Shown: positions 54,235-63,779 of the stretch, one piece after another
Layout: every line of letters begins with the position of its first letter
Position numbering within the stretch: the first letter of the stretch is position 1
Assembly: GCA_037045225.1 (NCBI GenBank)
Contig: JBAOHZ010000009.1
Coordinates: 1 to 64,000 of the forward strand
Length of the DNA stretch: 64,000 nucleotides
Source: Nitrospira sp.
GTDB taxonomy: Bacteria; Nitrospirota; Nitrospiria; Nitrospirales; Nitrospiraceae
Direction of reading: 5' to 3'
Made by a program: the position numbers and the translations under genes
Notes under the pieces: model-generated
What the model saw: only the letters and a program-made list of their open reading frames with translations
The model's database searches: none
Told to the model about the DNA's origin: nothing

Positions 54235-54928
54235 TCGCACGGCTCTGCGCCAGCATCTCGACAGCAGCAAGCCAATCGGAGCAACACTGCTGTCGAAAGG
54301 GCAGCGGTCCCAACACGGGAACACCGGCTCGCTCCTGCAACAGCGCAACCGTAGAGGCGCACTGTGCCTGCTGTACAGCGGTCGTGGACGAAAGGGTCTC
54401 ATTCAACACGACAGCCACGATTGCCAGCCCACGGTGCCGAAGGCCTTCCAGCGTCAGCAACGCATGATTAATCCCGCCTAGCCCGGTCCGCCCGACAAGC
54501 ACAACCGGCAGCCTGATTCGGCCGATCAAGTCACGAAGATCCCAACCCTTCCCCATCGGCACAAGCAAACCGCCGGCGCCTTCAACCACAACGCAGGCGT
54601 AACGGGCCGCAAGTCGTTCGTACCCTCGCACGATCTCCTGCATCTCGATCACGACGCCTTGCGCGGATGCAGCGGCGAGGGGAGCGAGCGGCGCAGAGAA
54701 CCGATAGGGAGAGACCAGATCGAGCCCATCATCTACTCCTGCCTCTGCCATGAGTCGCCCCGCGTCGCTTTCACTCAGTTGCCCGGGAAGCACCCCGGTT
54801 TCGACCGGCTTCATCACGCCGACGGAGCAACCCACCTGCGCCAGCCTCCGGACTAACGCAACAGAAACGAGAGTCTTTCCGACGCCCGTATCCGTCCCGG
54901 TAACGAACACCCCTTTGGTTGTTGCCAC
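54182..54928 (-). CDS. bioD: Dethiobiotin synthetase
   Basis: BioD closes the ureido ring of dethiobiotin, the step before biotin synthase. The 248-aa protein has the P-loop TGTDTGVGKT (about residues 10-19), the Lys/Thr motif MKPVETG, VVVEGAGGLLVPMG and VGRTGLGGINHALLTLE. The length is normal. It converges with thiE and overlaps it by 53 bp. No bioF, bioA or bioB gene lies in the window. Confidence 0.93.
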   Translation of the reverse strand: MATTKGVFVTGTDTGVGKTLVSVALVRRLAQVGCSVGVMKPVETGVLPGQLSESDAGRLMAEAGVDDGLDLVSPYRFSAPLAPLAAASAQGVVIEMQEIVRGYERLAARYACVVVEGAGGLLVPMGKGWDLRDLIGRIRLPVVLVGRTGLGGINHALLTLEGLRHRGLAIVAVVLNETLSSTTAVQQAQCASTVALLQERAGVPVLGPLPFRQQCCSDWLAAVEMLAQSRAIRELADLVWTSSAEMPG

Positions 54929-55109
54929 TCTCTTTTCACCTCACACGCTGTGAACAGAGATTCGCCCTCCGAATTCGACGAACGGCGATCGATACCGACG
55001 AATGAGTCATCAACAGGATGCTCAAAACGGCCCCCAGCAAAGCCTCAGGGAGTACGATGACTGAAGCGTACGACCGAGAACCAAGCCGGCGGGCGTTTTC
55101 AGCATCCTG

Positions 55110-55865
55110 TCACAGAATGCGACTGTCCAGGTTCCACACTTGCCCCGACATATCGGAGAGCTGCGCCAGGTGGCAAATGGTCCTGCTCACATCAACCAGA
55201 TTCGAAACACGCCCCAGCACGTGGTCGCCGAGCCGTTCCCCGGTGGGAAAGGAGTCACCGGCAAGACCTGTTTGTTGCCAGCCTGGGCAGACCAGATTCA
55301 CACGAATATTGTACGATCCCCATTCCCGCGCGGCGGTCTTTACCAGTCCTATCAGCCCGGCCTTCGACGCCGCGTAGGCAACTTGGCCAGCCGTTCCCTG
55401 CAAACCAGCGTAAGACCCGATCACAACGATGGATCCGCCGCCCTGTGTGCTCATGCCTTGCGCCGCCACGGTCATGCAGCGATAGGTGCCGGTCAGATTC
55501 GTGTCGATGATCTCTTGCCATGCGTCTTCCGGACAAGTCATCAGGAGATGCTTCGACGCAATGCCCGCATTACAGAGCAGGATATCGAGCCGGCCCCGTT
55601 GAGCCTCGATCGCATGCAGCATCGCCTGGACATCATCGCTCGATCGTACATCCGCCTGATAGAGGGCCCCCTGACCACCGGCATGCTCGAGGAGAGCAAG
55701 GGTCGCTTCGGCCGCCGGCCGCCGGTGCAAGTAATGCACGCCCACCCAATACCCGGCCTGGGCGAAAGCCAGACAGAGCGCACGACCGATTCCACCGGAC
55801 CCACCGGATACCAGAACCGTACGGCCTTCACGAACGTCTTGAGTTGCGAGGGGAACCTTGAGCAT
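55110..55865 (-). CDS. FabG-like short-chain dehydrogenase/reductase
   Basis: The 251-aa Rossmann protein has the nucleotide loop VSGGSGGIGRALCLAFAQAG, CNAG, the catalytic Ser (IGSYAG) and the YAASK motif. It resembles 3-oxoacyl-ACP reductase (FabG). It lies upstream of bioD in the same direction with a 181-bp gap. It may act in the pimeloyl/biotin branch of fatty-acid synthesis, but the link is only positional. An alternative GTG starts one codon earlier at 55868. Confidence 0.85.
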   Translation of the reverse strand: MLKVPLATQDVREGRTVLVSGGSGGIGRALCLAFAQAGYWVGVHYLHRRPAAEATLALLEHAGGQGALYQADVRSSDDVQAMLHAIEAQRGRLDILLCNAGIASKHLLMTCPEDAWQEIIDTNLTGTYRCMTVAAQGMSTQGGGSIVVIGSYAGLQGTAGQVAYAASKAGLIGLVKTAAREWGSYNIRVNLVCPGWQQTGLAGDSFPTGERLGDHVLGRVSNLVDVSRTICHLAQLSDMSGQVWNLDSRIL

Positions 55866-55973
55866 CACGGCGAGCGATTATGAAAGGAGGCACGGGAGAA
55901 GGCAAGGCGGACCAGCCGGCTTGCTGCAGGGAATCGGGTATGGTACCGTGATTTTTTTGACTGGAGGACAGCC

Positions 55974-56879
55974 GTGATCGTTCAGACCTTGGTGCGCTCG
56001 ACCGTGATCGCAGTGGGCATGTGCGGGTTCCTGGGCATCCCGTTGGGGCATGGAGAGGCCCACGCAACCGAGGCAGGGCAGACCATCGCCCAGTCTGCCG
56101 ACTATTTCCCCGACACCATCGGCACACGCTGGCAGTACCGCGGACAGATCTCAGAGGGGCCGCTGCAGACGATCGAGCATAAATATTTTTCCAACGTGTC
56201 GTCAGTGACTGGAACTCGGAATTTGAAAGGCGGCCCGACGGTCACCGTGTTCCACGATACCAACCCCGGTAACCATGGGCCGTCCGACAGCTTCTACCGG
56301 CGCGATGCCGCCGGTGTGGTGTACTACGGCTCCGAGCCGGGCACGCCGCTCGAGAAGCAACTGACGCCGTACCAGATTATCCGCTTCCCGATGAAAGTAG
56401 CCCAATCCTTCCAACAGTTCAATCGGACGGACACCGATTTCGGAAGCGATATCGATGGGGACGGCACCAACGAGCATGTGGACGTCGAAGGCGTCTCAAC
56501 CGTGATCGGTCAGGAATCGATCACTGTGCCCGCAGGCACATACCCCGACGCTGTCCGCGTGGAAGCGCGCATGACGCTCAAAATTCATCTCTCCTCAGCC
56601 GATCGGACGGCGATCGGCACCGACGTGATGACCGCCTGGTTTGCAAAGGGTGTCGGGCTGGTGAAGTATATCGAACGGCAGGAATTGGCCGCGCTCAAAG
56701 AAGACCGGGGCAACATCACCGATATCACGGAAGAACTGGAAGAGGTCAGCGTCAAATCTGCGCCCACCCTACAGGGTCGGAGCGAATCCGCGCCGGAGCG
56801 TCTGCTCGCTGACGACACGCGCGACCATGAATTGTTTCAGGTACTCTTCGCCCCCGGCTTTCGCCCCTATACCCGATAA
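55974..56879 (+). CDS. Exported protein of unknown function
   Basis: The 301-aa precursor has a signal peptide (to about residue 31, ending AHA). The mature part is beta-rich with motifs such as YFPDTIGTRWQYRGQIS and TVPAGTYPDAVRVEARMTL, a pattern seen in secreted proteins of unknown role from several phyla. GGAGG lies six bases before the GTG start. Its last 111 bases run antisense to the end of putA; the final about 37 residues may be a late extension. Family not named. Confidence 0.75.
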   Translation: MIVQTLVRSTVIAVGMCGFLGIPLGHGEAHATEAGQTIAQSADYFPDTIGTRWQYRGQISEGPLQTIEHKYFSNVSSVTGTRNLKGGPTVTVFHDTNPGNHGPSDSFYRRDAAGVVYYGSEPGTPLEKQLTPYQIIRFPMKVAQSFQQFNRTDTDFGSDIDGDGTNEHVDVEGVSTVIGQESITVPAGTYPDAVRVEARMTLKIHLSSADRTAIGTDVMTAWFAKGVGLVKYIERQELAALKEDRGNITDITEELEEVSVKSAPTLQGRSESAPERLLADDTRDHELFQVLFAPGFRPYTR

Positions 56880-59750
56880 CCGGTGACCGCCGAACGGTTG
56901 CCGACCGACCAGAGCCCCGGTGATCGAACGGTTGATGTAGAGGTTGCCGACATCGAACGCCCGACGCGCCAGCTCGATATGCCGGGGACTGCGTGAGTAG
57001 AGCCCCCCGGTCAAGGCGTAGGCGGTGCCGTTGGCGAGCTGGAGCGCCTGTTCGAACGACGAAGCCCGCATCACGGCCAGCACGGGGCCGAAAATTTCTT
57101 CCTGCGCCAGCCGGTGAGCCGGCTCAATGTCTGCGATGACTACCGGTCCCACGGCATAACCAGGGCCTTCCATCGAGCGATCGACCACCACTCGCCCTTC
57201 GCGTCGCCCGATCTCCAGATACTCCCGAATCCGTTGTTGCGCCCGCCCGTCGATCACCGGACCAAGCTGGGTAGCCGAATCCTCAGCCGCTCCGATGCGA
57301 AGACTCATCACCGCATCGGCCAGCCGTTGAATGAACGCATCGTGAATCGAATCCAGGAGGATCACCCGTGAACAGGCGGAACATTTCTGTCCCGCATAAC
57401 CGGTAAACGACTGCACCACACCGGTCACGGCTTCATCGAGATCGGCCGTGTCATCCACGATGATGGCATTTTTCCCGCCCATTTCCGCAATCACTCGCTT
57501 GACGAACCGCTGCCCCGGTTGGTGCACCGCAGCGGCCTGCACCATGCCCAATCCCACATCCTTCGATCCGGTAAAGGCAATCGTCGCGACGGACGCCTGG
57601 GCCACCAACTCACGCCCCACGTCCGGGCCACCCGGCACGTACTGCAGGACGCCCGCCGGCACCCCAGACTGCCTCAGAATCGTGGCAAGCCGGTACCCCA
57701 TGATCGACGCGCGCTCGGACGGTTTCAACAAGACTGGATTGCCGGAGACCAGAGCCGCCGCGGTCATACCGGTGGGAATGGCGAGCGGGAAATTCCATGG
57801 CGCAATGACCACCGCCACTCCACGCGGACTCCAGAATACCTCGTTCAATTCACCGGGATACCGGCCCAGGCGAGGCGGCGGCTCAAGTTGCTCCATTTCT
57901 TCGGCGTAGTACACGAGAAAATCGATGGCCTCGGCCACATCGGCATCGGCCTCGCGCCAGGGCTTGCCCTCTTCAAACACTTCCCAGGCCGCCAGCTCCC
58001 AACGTTGCTCACGCATCAACGAAGCGGCCTTCCGCATCACCGCGACCCGCTCCGCAACCGTCCGATATTTCCATTCCTCCGCACGTGACTCGGCGACCTT
58101 CAAGAGACCCGCGACATCAGCAGGTTGATAACTCTGCACAATGCCGACCAGTTGATCTGGTTGAGCGGGATTGAACGAGCGCAGATCCGGGCCTGTCGGG
58201 AGGTATGTATTCAGCGTCGAGACCTCAAACCGTTGCCCCAATCGTTTGCGGACCAGATCGAGCGCCTCAGCCATGGCGCCACGAACCTGGGCTCGTGAAA
58301 AATCCGCGGCCGGCTCATTCACAAAGTAAGCACGCTCAATGCTGGAAGCCGCTCCTGCTTCATTCGTCATCGAGGAAGGAGACGAGGGGAGAGTCGCCTC
58401 AGGCGGAGAGAGCAACAACGACAGCGGCTGCGACTCCACATATTCCTTCCGCAGGAACGATTCGTTCGAGGTGTTCTCCAACAACCGCCGCACGAGATAC
58501 GCCATACCGGGAAGAAGTTCTCCGACCGGGGCATAGAGCCGGAGGCGCCGGCCGCGATCACTCATCGCATGCTGAAACGGCTCGGCCATGCCATAGATCA
58601 TCTGGTATTCCCAGGCATTCGGCGGCAGCCTGAGCGCCTCAGCCACCGCTTCGACCACGGCCAAACTACGGAGGTTATGCGTGCCGAAGGCCGGCCGGAT
58701 CACCTGGCTCTGTTCCAGCAGCACCCGAATGAGCCTCTCATAACTCACATCCGTCTGTGCCTTGTGCTCGAACAGCGGCATCGGCCAGCCATGTTGCCGG
58801 TAACGAGTCGCGTCGGAGTCCCAATAGGCCCCCTTCACCAGCCTGATCGTGATAGGGACCAGCCGCTCCCTGCTCCAGGCCAGCAGCCGTTGCACATCTT
58901 CGTACGTATCGGTGCGATAGGCCTGCAGCGCAATCCCCGCATGGGGAAACGTCCGGTACGGTTCTTCCATAAACAGGCGCATGAAGATCGAAAGAATCAA
59001 TTCCTTCGTGTCCGCCTGTTCCATATCGAAAATGACGGAGGCGGGAAGGGTGCCGGCGAGATTCAAGAGCGGCCGCAGGCGGGCAGCAACGGCACGGTAA
59101 CTCACCTCCGGATCGATAGGGTCGAGCTGCGAATAGAGGGCCGAAATCTTGATCGACAATTGCACGCGGGGCAGGGGACCAAGATGATCTCGTTCGAGTA
59201 ACGGCACAGGAGACCAACCGCGACACGCTTCACCGAGGGTCTGCACAGCCACGAGGCAACGATCACGATACGCATCCGCCTCGCGCTCGCTGACGCTGGC
59301 CTCGCCCAGGAGATCGACTGAAAAAGCCCTGCCGTCCTCCCATAATTTGCGAATCGTCGGAACGGCCTGGTCAATGGAGGCCCCGGCAATGAAACTGGTA
59401 GCCATCTGCTCCACCTGATGCCGGATGGCCTTGCCACTGAGCGACGCGCCGAGCTTCGTGGACGCCAGCGCCTTGAGTCCCCATTGCGCGCCGAAGAGAT
59501 GTGCACTCATCTCACCAAAATACTCCTCGGCCAACCGCACAACCTGCGCATCAGTCTGCAACGACGGCAGGACATCGATGAATCGGAACAACTGGGCTTT
59601 GAAGGCGGGATCTTTCATCGCCAGGTTGATCGCCGCCTGTGACCACCAACGCGAATCGAACAGGCCGGGGGCCCGCCCGCCGGAACGCCGGGCCAAGTCT
59701 TCACCGATCGCGCGGATACGGGGTTCCAGCAGGGTGGGGTCGAGCGTCAT
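56769..59750 (-). CDS. putA: Bifunctional proline dehydrogenase/P5C dehydrogenase, PutA type
   Basis: This enzyme oxidises proline to glutamate in two steps. The 993-aa protein has an N-terminal proline dehydrogenase barrel (about residues 60-440; IKISALYSQLDPIDP, IRLVKGAYWDSD, ATHNLRSL-type FGTHNLRSLAVVE) and a C-terminal aldehyde dehydrogenase (from about 500). The catalytic Glu is in VIAEMGGKNAIIVDD and the Cys in YAGQKCSACSRVI. It lacks the ribbon-helix-helix regulatory domain of E. coli PutA. The ATG at 59750 is preceded by AGGAGG; upstream codons to 59825 are not family-like. Confidence 0.95.
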   Translation of the reverse strand: MTLDPTLLEPRIRAIGEDLARRSGGRAPGLFDSRWWSQAAINLAMKDPAFKAQLFRFIDVLPSLQTDAQVVRLAEEYFGEMSAHLFGAQWGLKALASTKLGASLSGKAIRHQVEQMATSFIAGASIDQAVPTIRKLWEDGRAFSVDLLGEASVSEREADAYRDRCLVAVQTLGEACRGWSPVPLLERDHLGPLPRVQLSIKISALYSQLDPIDPEVSYRAVAARLRPLLNLAGTLPASVIFDMEQADTKELILSIFMRLFMEEPYRTFPHAGIALQAYRTDTYEDVQRLLAWSRERLVPITIRLVKGAYWDSDATRYRQHGWPMPLFEHKAQTDVSYERLIRVLLEQSQVIRPAFGTHNLRSLAVVEAVAEALRLPPNAWEYQMIYGMAEPFQHAMSDRGRRLRLYAPVGELLPGMAYLVRRLLENTSNESFLRKEYVESQPLSLLLSPPEATLPSSPSSMTNEAGAASSIERAYFVNEPAADFSRAQVRGAMAEALDLVRKRLGQRFEVSTLNTYLPTGPDLRSFNPAQPDQLVGIVQSYQPADVAGLLKVAESRAEEWKYRTVAERVAVMRKAASLMREQRWELAAWEVFEEGKPWREADADVAEAIDFLVYYAEEMEQLEPPPRLGRYPGELNEVFWSPRGVAVVIAPWNFPLAIPTGMTAAALVSGNPVLLKPSERASIMGYRLATILRQSGVPAGVLQYVPGGPDVGRELVAQASVATIAFTGSKDVGLGMVQAAAVHQPGQRFVKRVIAEMGGKNAIIVDDTADLDEAVTGVVQSFTGYAGQKCSACSRVILLDSIHDAFIQRLADAVMSLRIGAAEDSATQLGPVIDGRAQQRIREYLEIGRREGRVVVDRSMEGPGYAVGPVVIADIEPAHRLAQEEIFGPVLAVMRASSFEQALQLANGTAYALTGGLYSRSPRHIELARRAFDVGNLYINRSITGALVGRQPFGGHRLSGIGAKAGGEEYLKQFMVARVVSEQTLRRGFAPTL

Positions 59751-59829
59751 CGGTTCCTCCTGCGCCATACACAACGTCTCATTGCAGTATACACCGCAGG
59801 GCAACACTTGAATATTTGGACACACCGAT

Positions 59830-60960
59830 CAACGCCTGATGCATCAAGAGCTTTCAGGGAAAGTCGCCTCGTGGAGAGCAACCACATCCGTCGGCTTCGT
59901 CAAGGAAGGCCCATCGATTGAAATGATTGCCAGGCCCCTCCATACACCGCCACTGTGCGGCAACGCCAACAGACGCAGTGTCTCTTCGAGACCATGGCCG
60001 ACAGGAGATCGGCCTCTCTCGAAGGGCTGACAGCGGCCACCGCATTAACGATGCGACAGGCCAATCTTCGGTTAATTCAAGATCGCTGGAATAGTAGCCT
60101 GGATATGCACACTATGGCACTCTTACTCCAGATGCCCTGGTTCGACGGAAACTGAATCAGGTGCGAGCCGAGGTCAATAAAGCCCGCATCGCGCTGGTGC
60201 AGCCAGAGGCAACGCCATGTCGGCCCAGGCGTGGTTACGGGCCGAAACGAAAGAAACGGCCTTTTTGATGTAATCACCACCGTCACGTCGATGAGGTAGG
60301 GGAACCGCACAAGCTTGGTGGCATGAACAGTTATTCGTGGGAGCAGAGGACACGCAGGCCTTGCAGGAGGTGCGGTGCCAAGGCGGCGAGGTGAGAGTTG
60401 GTCGGAGCCATTGAGGACAGAATACCCTGGGCGACGCCATGCGCCTTCACGGAAGCGAATTGACCATGAGAAGTCGACGACTCGGACTGACGATGCAGGT
60501 GCTAGGCGCTGTGATGGTACTAGGTGGGCTGGCAGAAACGAGCCATGCGGGGCTGTTTGGAACAGACGAGGCGCCAGGCTCGCCAACGAGCCACCTCTAC
60601 TGACCCCATGAGGCTGCTGGCCGATCTCGACATTGCCCCCTCGTACCGTTGAGTTGATTTCATGCCCTCTCCGGCCACGCAAAGCCGTCGTTGATCTCAC
60701 TAGGCCTCGAGCCTTCCACGATTGACTCCCTGAATGCCGCCCTCCACCGAGTGCTTCCCGGCCTCTTCCCGGCCTTGAGCAGGCACTTGACTTGAGCGCA
60801 CCCCACCGTGGCGAGCAATCCATTCGGTTGCGACGGCGCCGATCGCTACGCATCACTACTTGAAAATCAACCTGCCGCTCCGGTAGCATGCGCCGTTTGC
60901 CTTGACCTACACCATTTCCACGGCGGTGCTCTGTGGCGAAGAGTTGCGCACAGGTTCCGA
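59830..60960. other. About 1.1 kb without a convincing gene; apparently decayed DNA
   Basis: No long reading frame with a ribosome site or family motif was found between putA and the desaturase gene. Several short peptides (for example RQANLRLIQDRWNSSLDM at 60053-60106, and a segment reading WHEQLFVGAEDTQALQEV near 60320) look protein-like but are broken by stops and frame changes. They suggest remnants of one or more lost genes whose identity I cannot give. Confidence 0.5.
60466..60603 (+). pseudogene. Short exported-peptide remnant
   Basis: A frame of 45 residues starts MRSRRLGLTMQVLGAVMVLG, resembling a signal peptide ending SHA, and stops after only about 15 more residues. No ribosome site is clear (an upstream ATG lies at 60439). 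It is probably the 5' end of a truncated secreted-protein gene. Confidence 0.3.
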
Positions 60961-60969
60961 AGGAGTACG

Positions 60970-61803
60970 ATGGCCGACTCGACCACACAATCTGTCTGCT
61001 GGGGCACCGTCGCCCTCTTCACTTCAATCACGTTGCTGGCCTTCATCGGCGTCCCGCTCTTCGGCTACTACTATGACTACACCGTGCTCGATTGGGTGCT
61101 GCTCGCCGTCCTCTATATCGTGACCGGCATGGGGATTACGGTCGGATACCACCGTATGATCACCCATCGTAGCTTCGAGAGTCGCCCCTGGGTGAAAGCC
61201 TGCCTGTTAGTGATGGGAGGGTGGGCCGTGCAGAACTCCGCCCTCTTGTGGTGCGCCGACCACATCCGCCACCATGCGCACACGGACGAAGAGGCCGATC
61301 CCTACAATGCGTCGAAGGGGTTCTGGCACAGCCATGTCGGCTGGTTGTTTTTCGATACCCCGTATCGTGAGGACCGGTTCGCCGCAAAATTACGCACTGA
61401 CCCGATGATCATGTGGCAACACCGGTATTACTGGGTGATTGTCGCCTCCGGCTTGTTGTTGCCCTTCGCGGTCGGCTATCTGAACGGTGGATTCATCAGC
61501 GGACTGGGGTGTTTCCTGCTCGCCGGCGTGCTGCGGACGGTGCTGGTTCTGAACTCCACATTTACGATCAACTCCCTCTGCCATATGGTCGGCACCCAGC
61601 CGCACGGCACACAGGACAGCAGCCGCGACAGTTGGCTGATCTCGTTCATCAGCTTCGGCGAGGGCTACCACAACTATCACCACACCTATTCGCACGACTA
61701 TCGAAACGGAACGAAATGGTACAACTTCGACCCGTCAAAATGGTTGATCTATTCCTTGTCTCTCCTGGGACTGACCTATAACCTGCACCGCGAACGCACC
61801 TAG
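60970..61803 (+). CDS. Fatty-acid (acyl-CoA/acyl-lipid) desaturase
   Basis: Membrane di-iron desaturases insert a cis double bond into acyl chains. The 277-aa protein has the three histidine boxes: GYHRMITHRSFE (HX4H), HIRHHAHTDEEADP (HX2HH) and EGYHNYHHTY (HX2HH). Four membrane segments are recognisable. This pattern is that of delta-9 desaturases of the stearoyl-CoA type. The ATG at 60970 has AAGGAG upstream; the open frame further upstream is not family-like. Confidence 0.92.
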   Translation: MADSTTQSVCWGTVALFTSITLLAFIGVPLFGYYYDYTVLDWVLLAVLYIVTGMGITVGYHRMITHRSFESRPWVKACLLVMGGWAVQNSALLWCADHIRHHAHTDEEADPYNASKGFWHSHVGWLFFDTPYREDRFAAKLRTDPMIMWQHRYYWVIVASGLLLPFAVGYLNGGFISGLGCFLLAGVLRTVLVLNSTFTINSLCHMVGTQPHGTQDSSRDSWLISFISFGEGYHNYHHTYSHDYRNGTKWYNFDPSKWLIYSLSLLGLTYNLHRERT

Positions 61804-62089
61804 CAGGATGGAGGTCGGGCGCCATGGCACAGGTGGCCCGAAACGATGGCACGGATCGCCCATCGTGTAGACCTGCTTGCCCCTCGATGATCACTGTTGG
61901 ATTGCACGTCGAGAATGGATCACCGTGCACGACACATTATTCTCAGCGTCCCTCCCGTTCCAGTGAGTCCTCTTCTACCCAGCATCGCACTGCGTCTACT
62001 GGCCCATTTCTTTTCGTCGCAACGATAGCTTAATATGCAATGAAACCTGCGAATTCCATCCCGACCCGCGAGGTGGAGGAGGCATTATT

Positions 62090-62977
62090 ATGGCTGAGCA
62101 ACAAGGTGGCGCACCGCCGCAAGAAGAGGCGGCCGCCAAGCCCAATATTATTCCCGGCGTCAAACACGTCCTCGCCATCAGCAGCGGCAAGGGCGGCGTC
62201 GGCAAATCCACCGTATCCGTCAATCTGGCCGTTGCCCTTGCGCTCACCGGAGCCAAGGTGGGACTGCTGGATGCCGATATCTACGGCCCCAACATCCCGA
62301 TGATGATGGGCGTCGAGAAAGCACCCGAACAGCAAGACGGTAAAATCGCCCCGGCGGAAAGCCACGGCGTCAAGCTGATCTCCATGGGCTTTTTTGTTCC
62401 TGAAGATACCGCCGTCGTGTGGCGTGGTCCGATGGTGCATACGGCCATCCAACAACTCTTCCGGGATGTCCTGTGGGGCGAGTTGGATTACCTGCTGATC
62501 GACCTGCCGCCGGGAACAGGCGACGCACAACTCACGCTGACGCAGTTGGTGTCTCTGTCGGGCGCCGTCACGGTCACGACTCCGCAAGAAGTGGCGCTCC
62601 ACGACGTGCGCAAAGGTATGATGATGTTCCAGAAGGTGAACGTACCCTTGTTGGGCATCATCGAGAACATGAGCTTTTTCCTCTGCGGCCATTGCGGCGA
62701 ACGCACTGAGATCTTCTCCCACGGGGGAGGAGAACGGGCGGCGGAGAAACTGGGCATTCCCTTCCTCGGACGGGTGCCCATCGATCCGGCTATTCGCGCC
62801 GGCGGCGATACGGGAAACCCGATCGTGGTCGCCAAGCCGGATTCCCCGCAGGCGCAGGCGTTTCGCGAGATCGCCGCGAAACTTGCCGCAGCGCTACAAA
62901 CAGGCGAGGCAGGAGCGGCGAAGAGCCGGATTGCCAGTCTGTTAGACAAAATCAAACGTCCGGCCACCGGACACTGA
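62090..62977 (+). CDS. mrp: Mrp/ApbC-type Fe-S carrier ATPase
   Basis: Mrp/ApbC/NBP35 proteins bind and transfer Fe-S clusters. The 295-aa protein has the deviant Walker A SSGKGGVGKST (residues 31-41), the VGLLDADIYGPNIP motif and IDLPPGTGD. The CxxC motif CGHCGE (about residue 200) is the likely bridging cluster site. It lacks the N-terminal MIP18-like domain found in E. coli Mrp. GGAGG precedes the ATG. The Rieske protein gene follows 44 bp later. Confidence 0.94.
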   Translation: MAEQQGGAPPQEEAAAKPNIIPGVKHVLAISSGKGGVGKSTVSVNLAVALALTGAKVGLLDADIYGPNIPMMMGVEKAPEQQDGKIAPAESHGVKLISMGFFVPEDTAVVWRGPMVHTAIQQLFRDVLWGELDYLLIDLPPGTGDAQLTLTQLVSLSGAVTVTTPQEVALHDVRKGMMMFQKVNVPLLGIIENMSFFLCGHCGERTEIFSHGGGERAAEKLGIPFLGRVPIDPAIRAGGDTGNPIVVAKPDSPQAQAFREIAAKLAAALQTGEAGAAKSRIASLLDKIKRPATGH

Positions 62978-63021
62978 CCGGGCACCGGATCACGGAAGAT
63001 GTACGCACTCAGGGAGGATGT

Positions 63022-63327
63022 ATGGGCGAGTTGATCAGAATCGCAGGAACCGCCGACGTGAAGCCGGGAGCCGGTATGGTGGCGGAAGTGAACGGCAAGG
63101 CCATCGCCGTATTCAACGTGGATGGTGCCTTTTATGCCATCGACAATACCTGTGTCCATCGAGGCGGCCCACTAGGCGAGGGCGATGTCGAAGGCGATGT
63201 CGTGTCCTGCCCGTGGCACCACTGGCAGTTCAACGTGAAGACCGGAAGCTGCATCAACAATCCTTCGGCAAAAGTAACCGTATACGAAGTCACGGTGGAA
63301 GGCACCGACATTAAGGTCCGGCTGTAA
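63022..63327 (+). CDS. Rieske-type [2Fe-2S] ferredoxin
   Basis: The 101-aa soluble protein is a single Rieske domain. Cluster ligands are C44 and H46 (CVHRGGPLGEG) and C63 and H66 (CPWHHWQF), spaced C-X-H and C-X2-H as expected. Such proteins carry electrons to oxygenases or nitrite reductase NirD-like complexes. A strong ribosome site lies upstream. It sits just after mrp, consistent with Fe-S assembly being needed. The electron partner is not in the window. Confidence 0.9.
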   Translation: MGELIRIAGTADVKPGAGMVAEVNGKAIAVFNVDGAFYAIDNTCVHRGGPLGEGDVEGDVVSCPWHHWQFNVKTGSCINNPSAKVTVYEVTVEGTDIKVRL

Positions 63328-63404
63328 CACAGGCGAGACCGCGTCGGTCGTCAATCGACCGCCACAGACCGATGTGTCCGACACAACAGTGAATGGAGGC
63401 TCCG

Positions 63405-63773
63405 ATGGCAGACAATACCTTGCCCCTGAAACACATTGAAGTCGCCGAAACATTCGTGCGGCTCTACGTCTTTCTGACGCAGTATATCGACCGCTGCGAA
63501 GATGAAGCCGCACGCAAGGAGTATCCGGAGGCCGAACTCCAAAAGCATCTCGGCGAAACCCGCGCCAAGATGATGGACATCTTGAAGGTGAACCCTGTCG
63601 TCAAGGGCAAGGTAGAGAAAGAATGTGAACGGGTCCTCGCACTAGGCAGCAAGTGTCTGATGGGCGGAACCGAAAAGGTGGCCGCGCTGGATGTGTTGGG
63701 AGCCGAACGCGTCATTCTCAAAAACAAGACCATCGCCTTGAGCGATCTGTTGGCCGTCTACCGCGCGCTGTAG
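63405..63773 (+). CDS. Conserved hypothetical protein
   Basis: The 122-aa protein is soluble and mostly helical (HIEVAETFVRLYVFLTQYID, DLLAVYRAL). A pair of cysteines (RCEDE, ECERV) and a third (KCLMG) lie in helices; a CXn metal site is possible but not shown. GGAGG precedes the ATG at 63405 with five bases. No family recognised. It follows the Rieske gene by 77 bp and may share its transcript. Confidence 0.6.
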   Translation: MADNTLPLKHIEVAETFVRLYVFLTQYIDRCEDEAARKEYPEAELQKHLGETRAKMMDILKVNPVVKGKVEKECERVLALGSKCLMGGTEKVAALDVLGAERVILKNKTIALSDLLAVYRAL

Positions 63774-63779
63774 TCGTTC

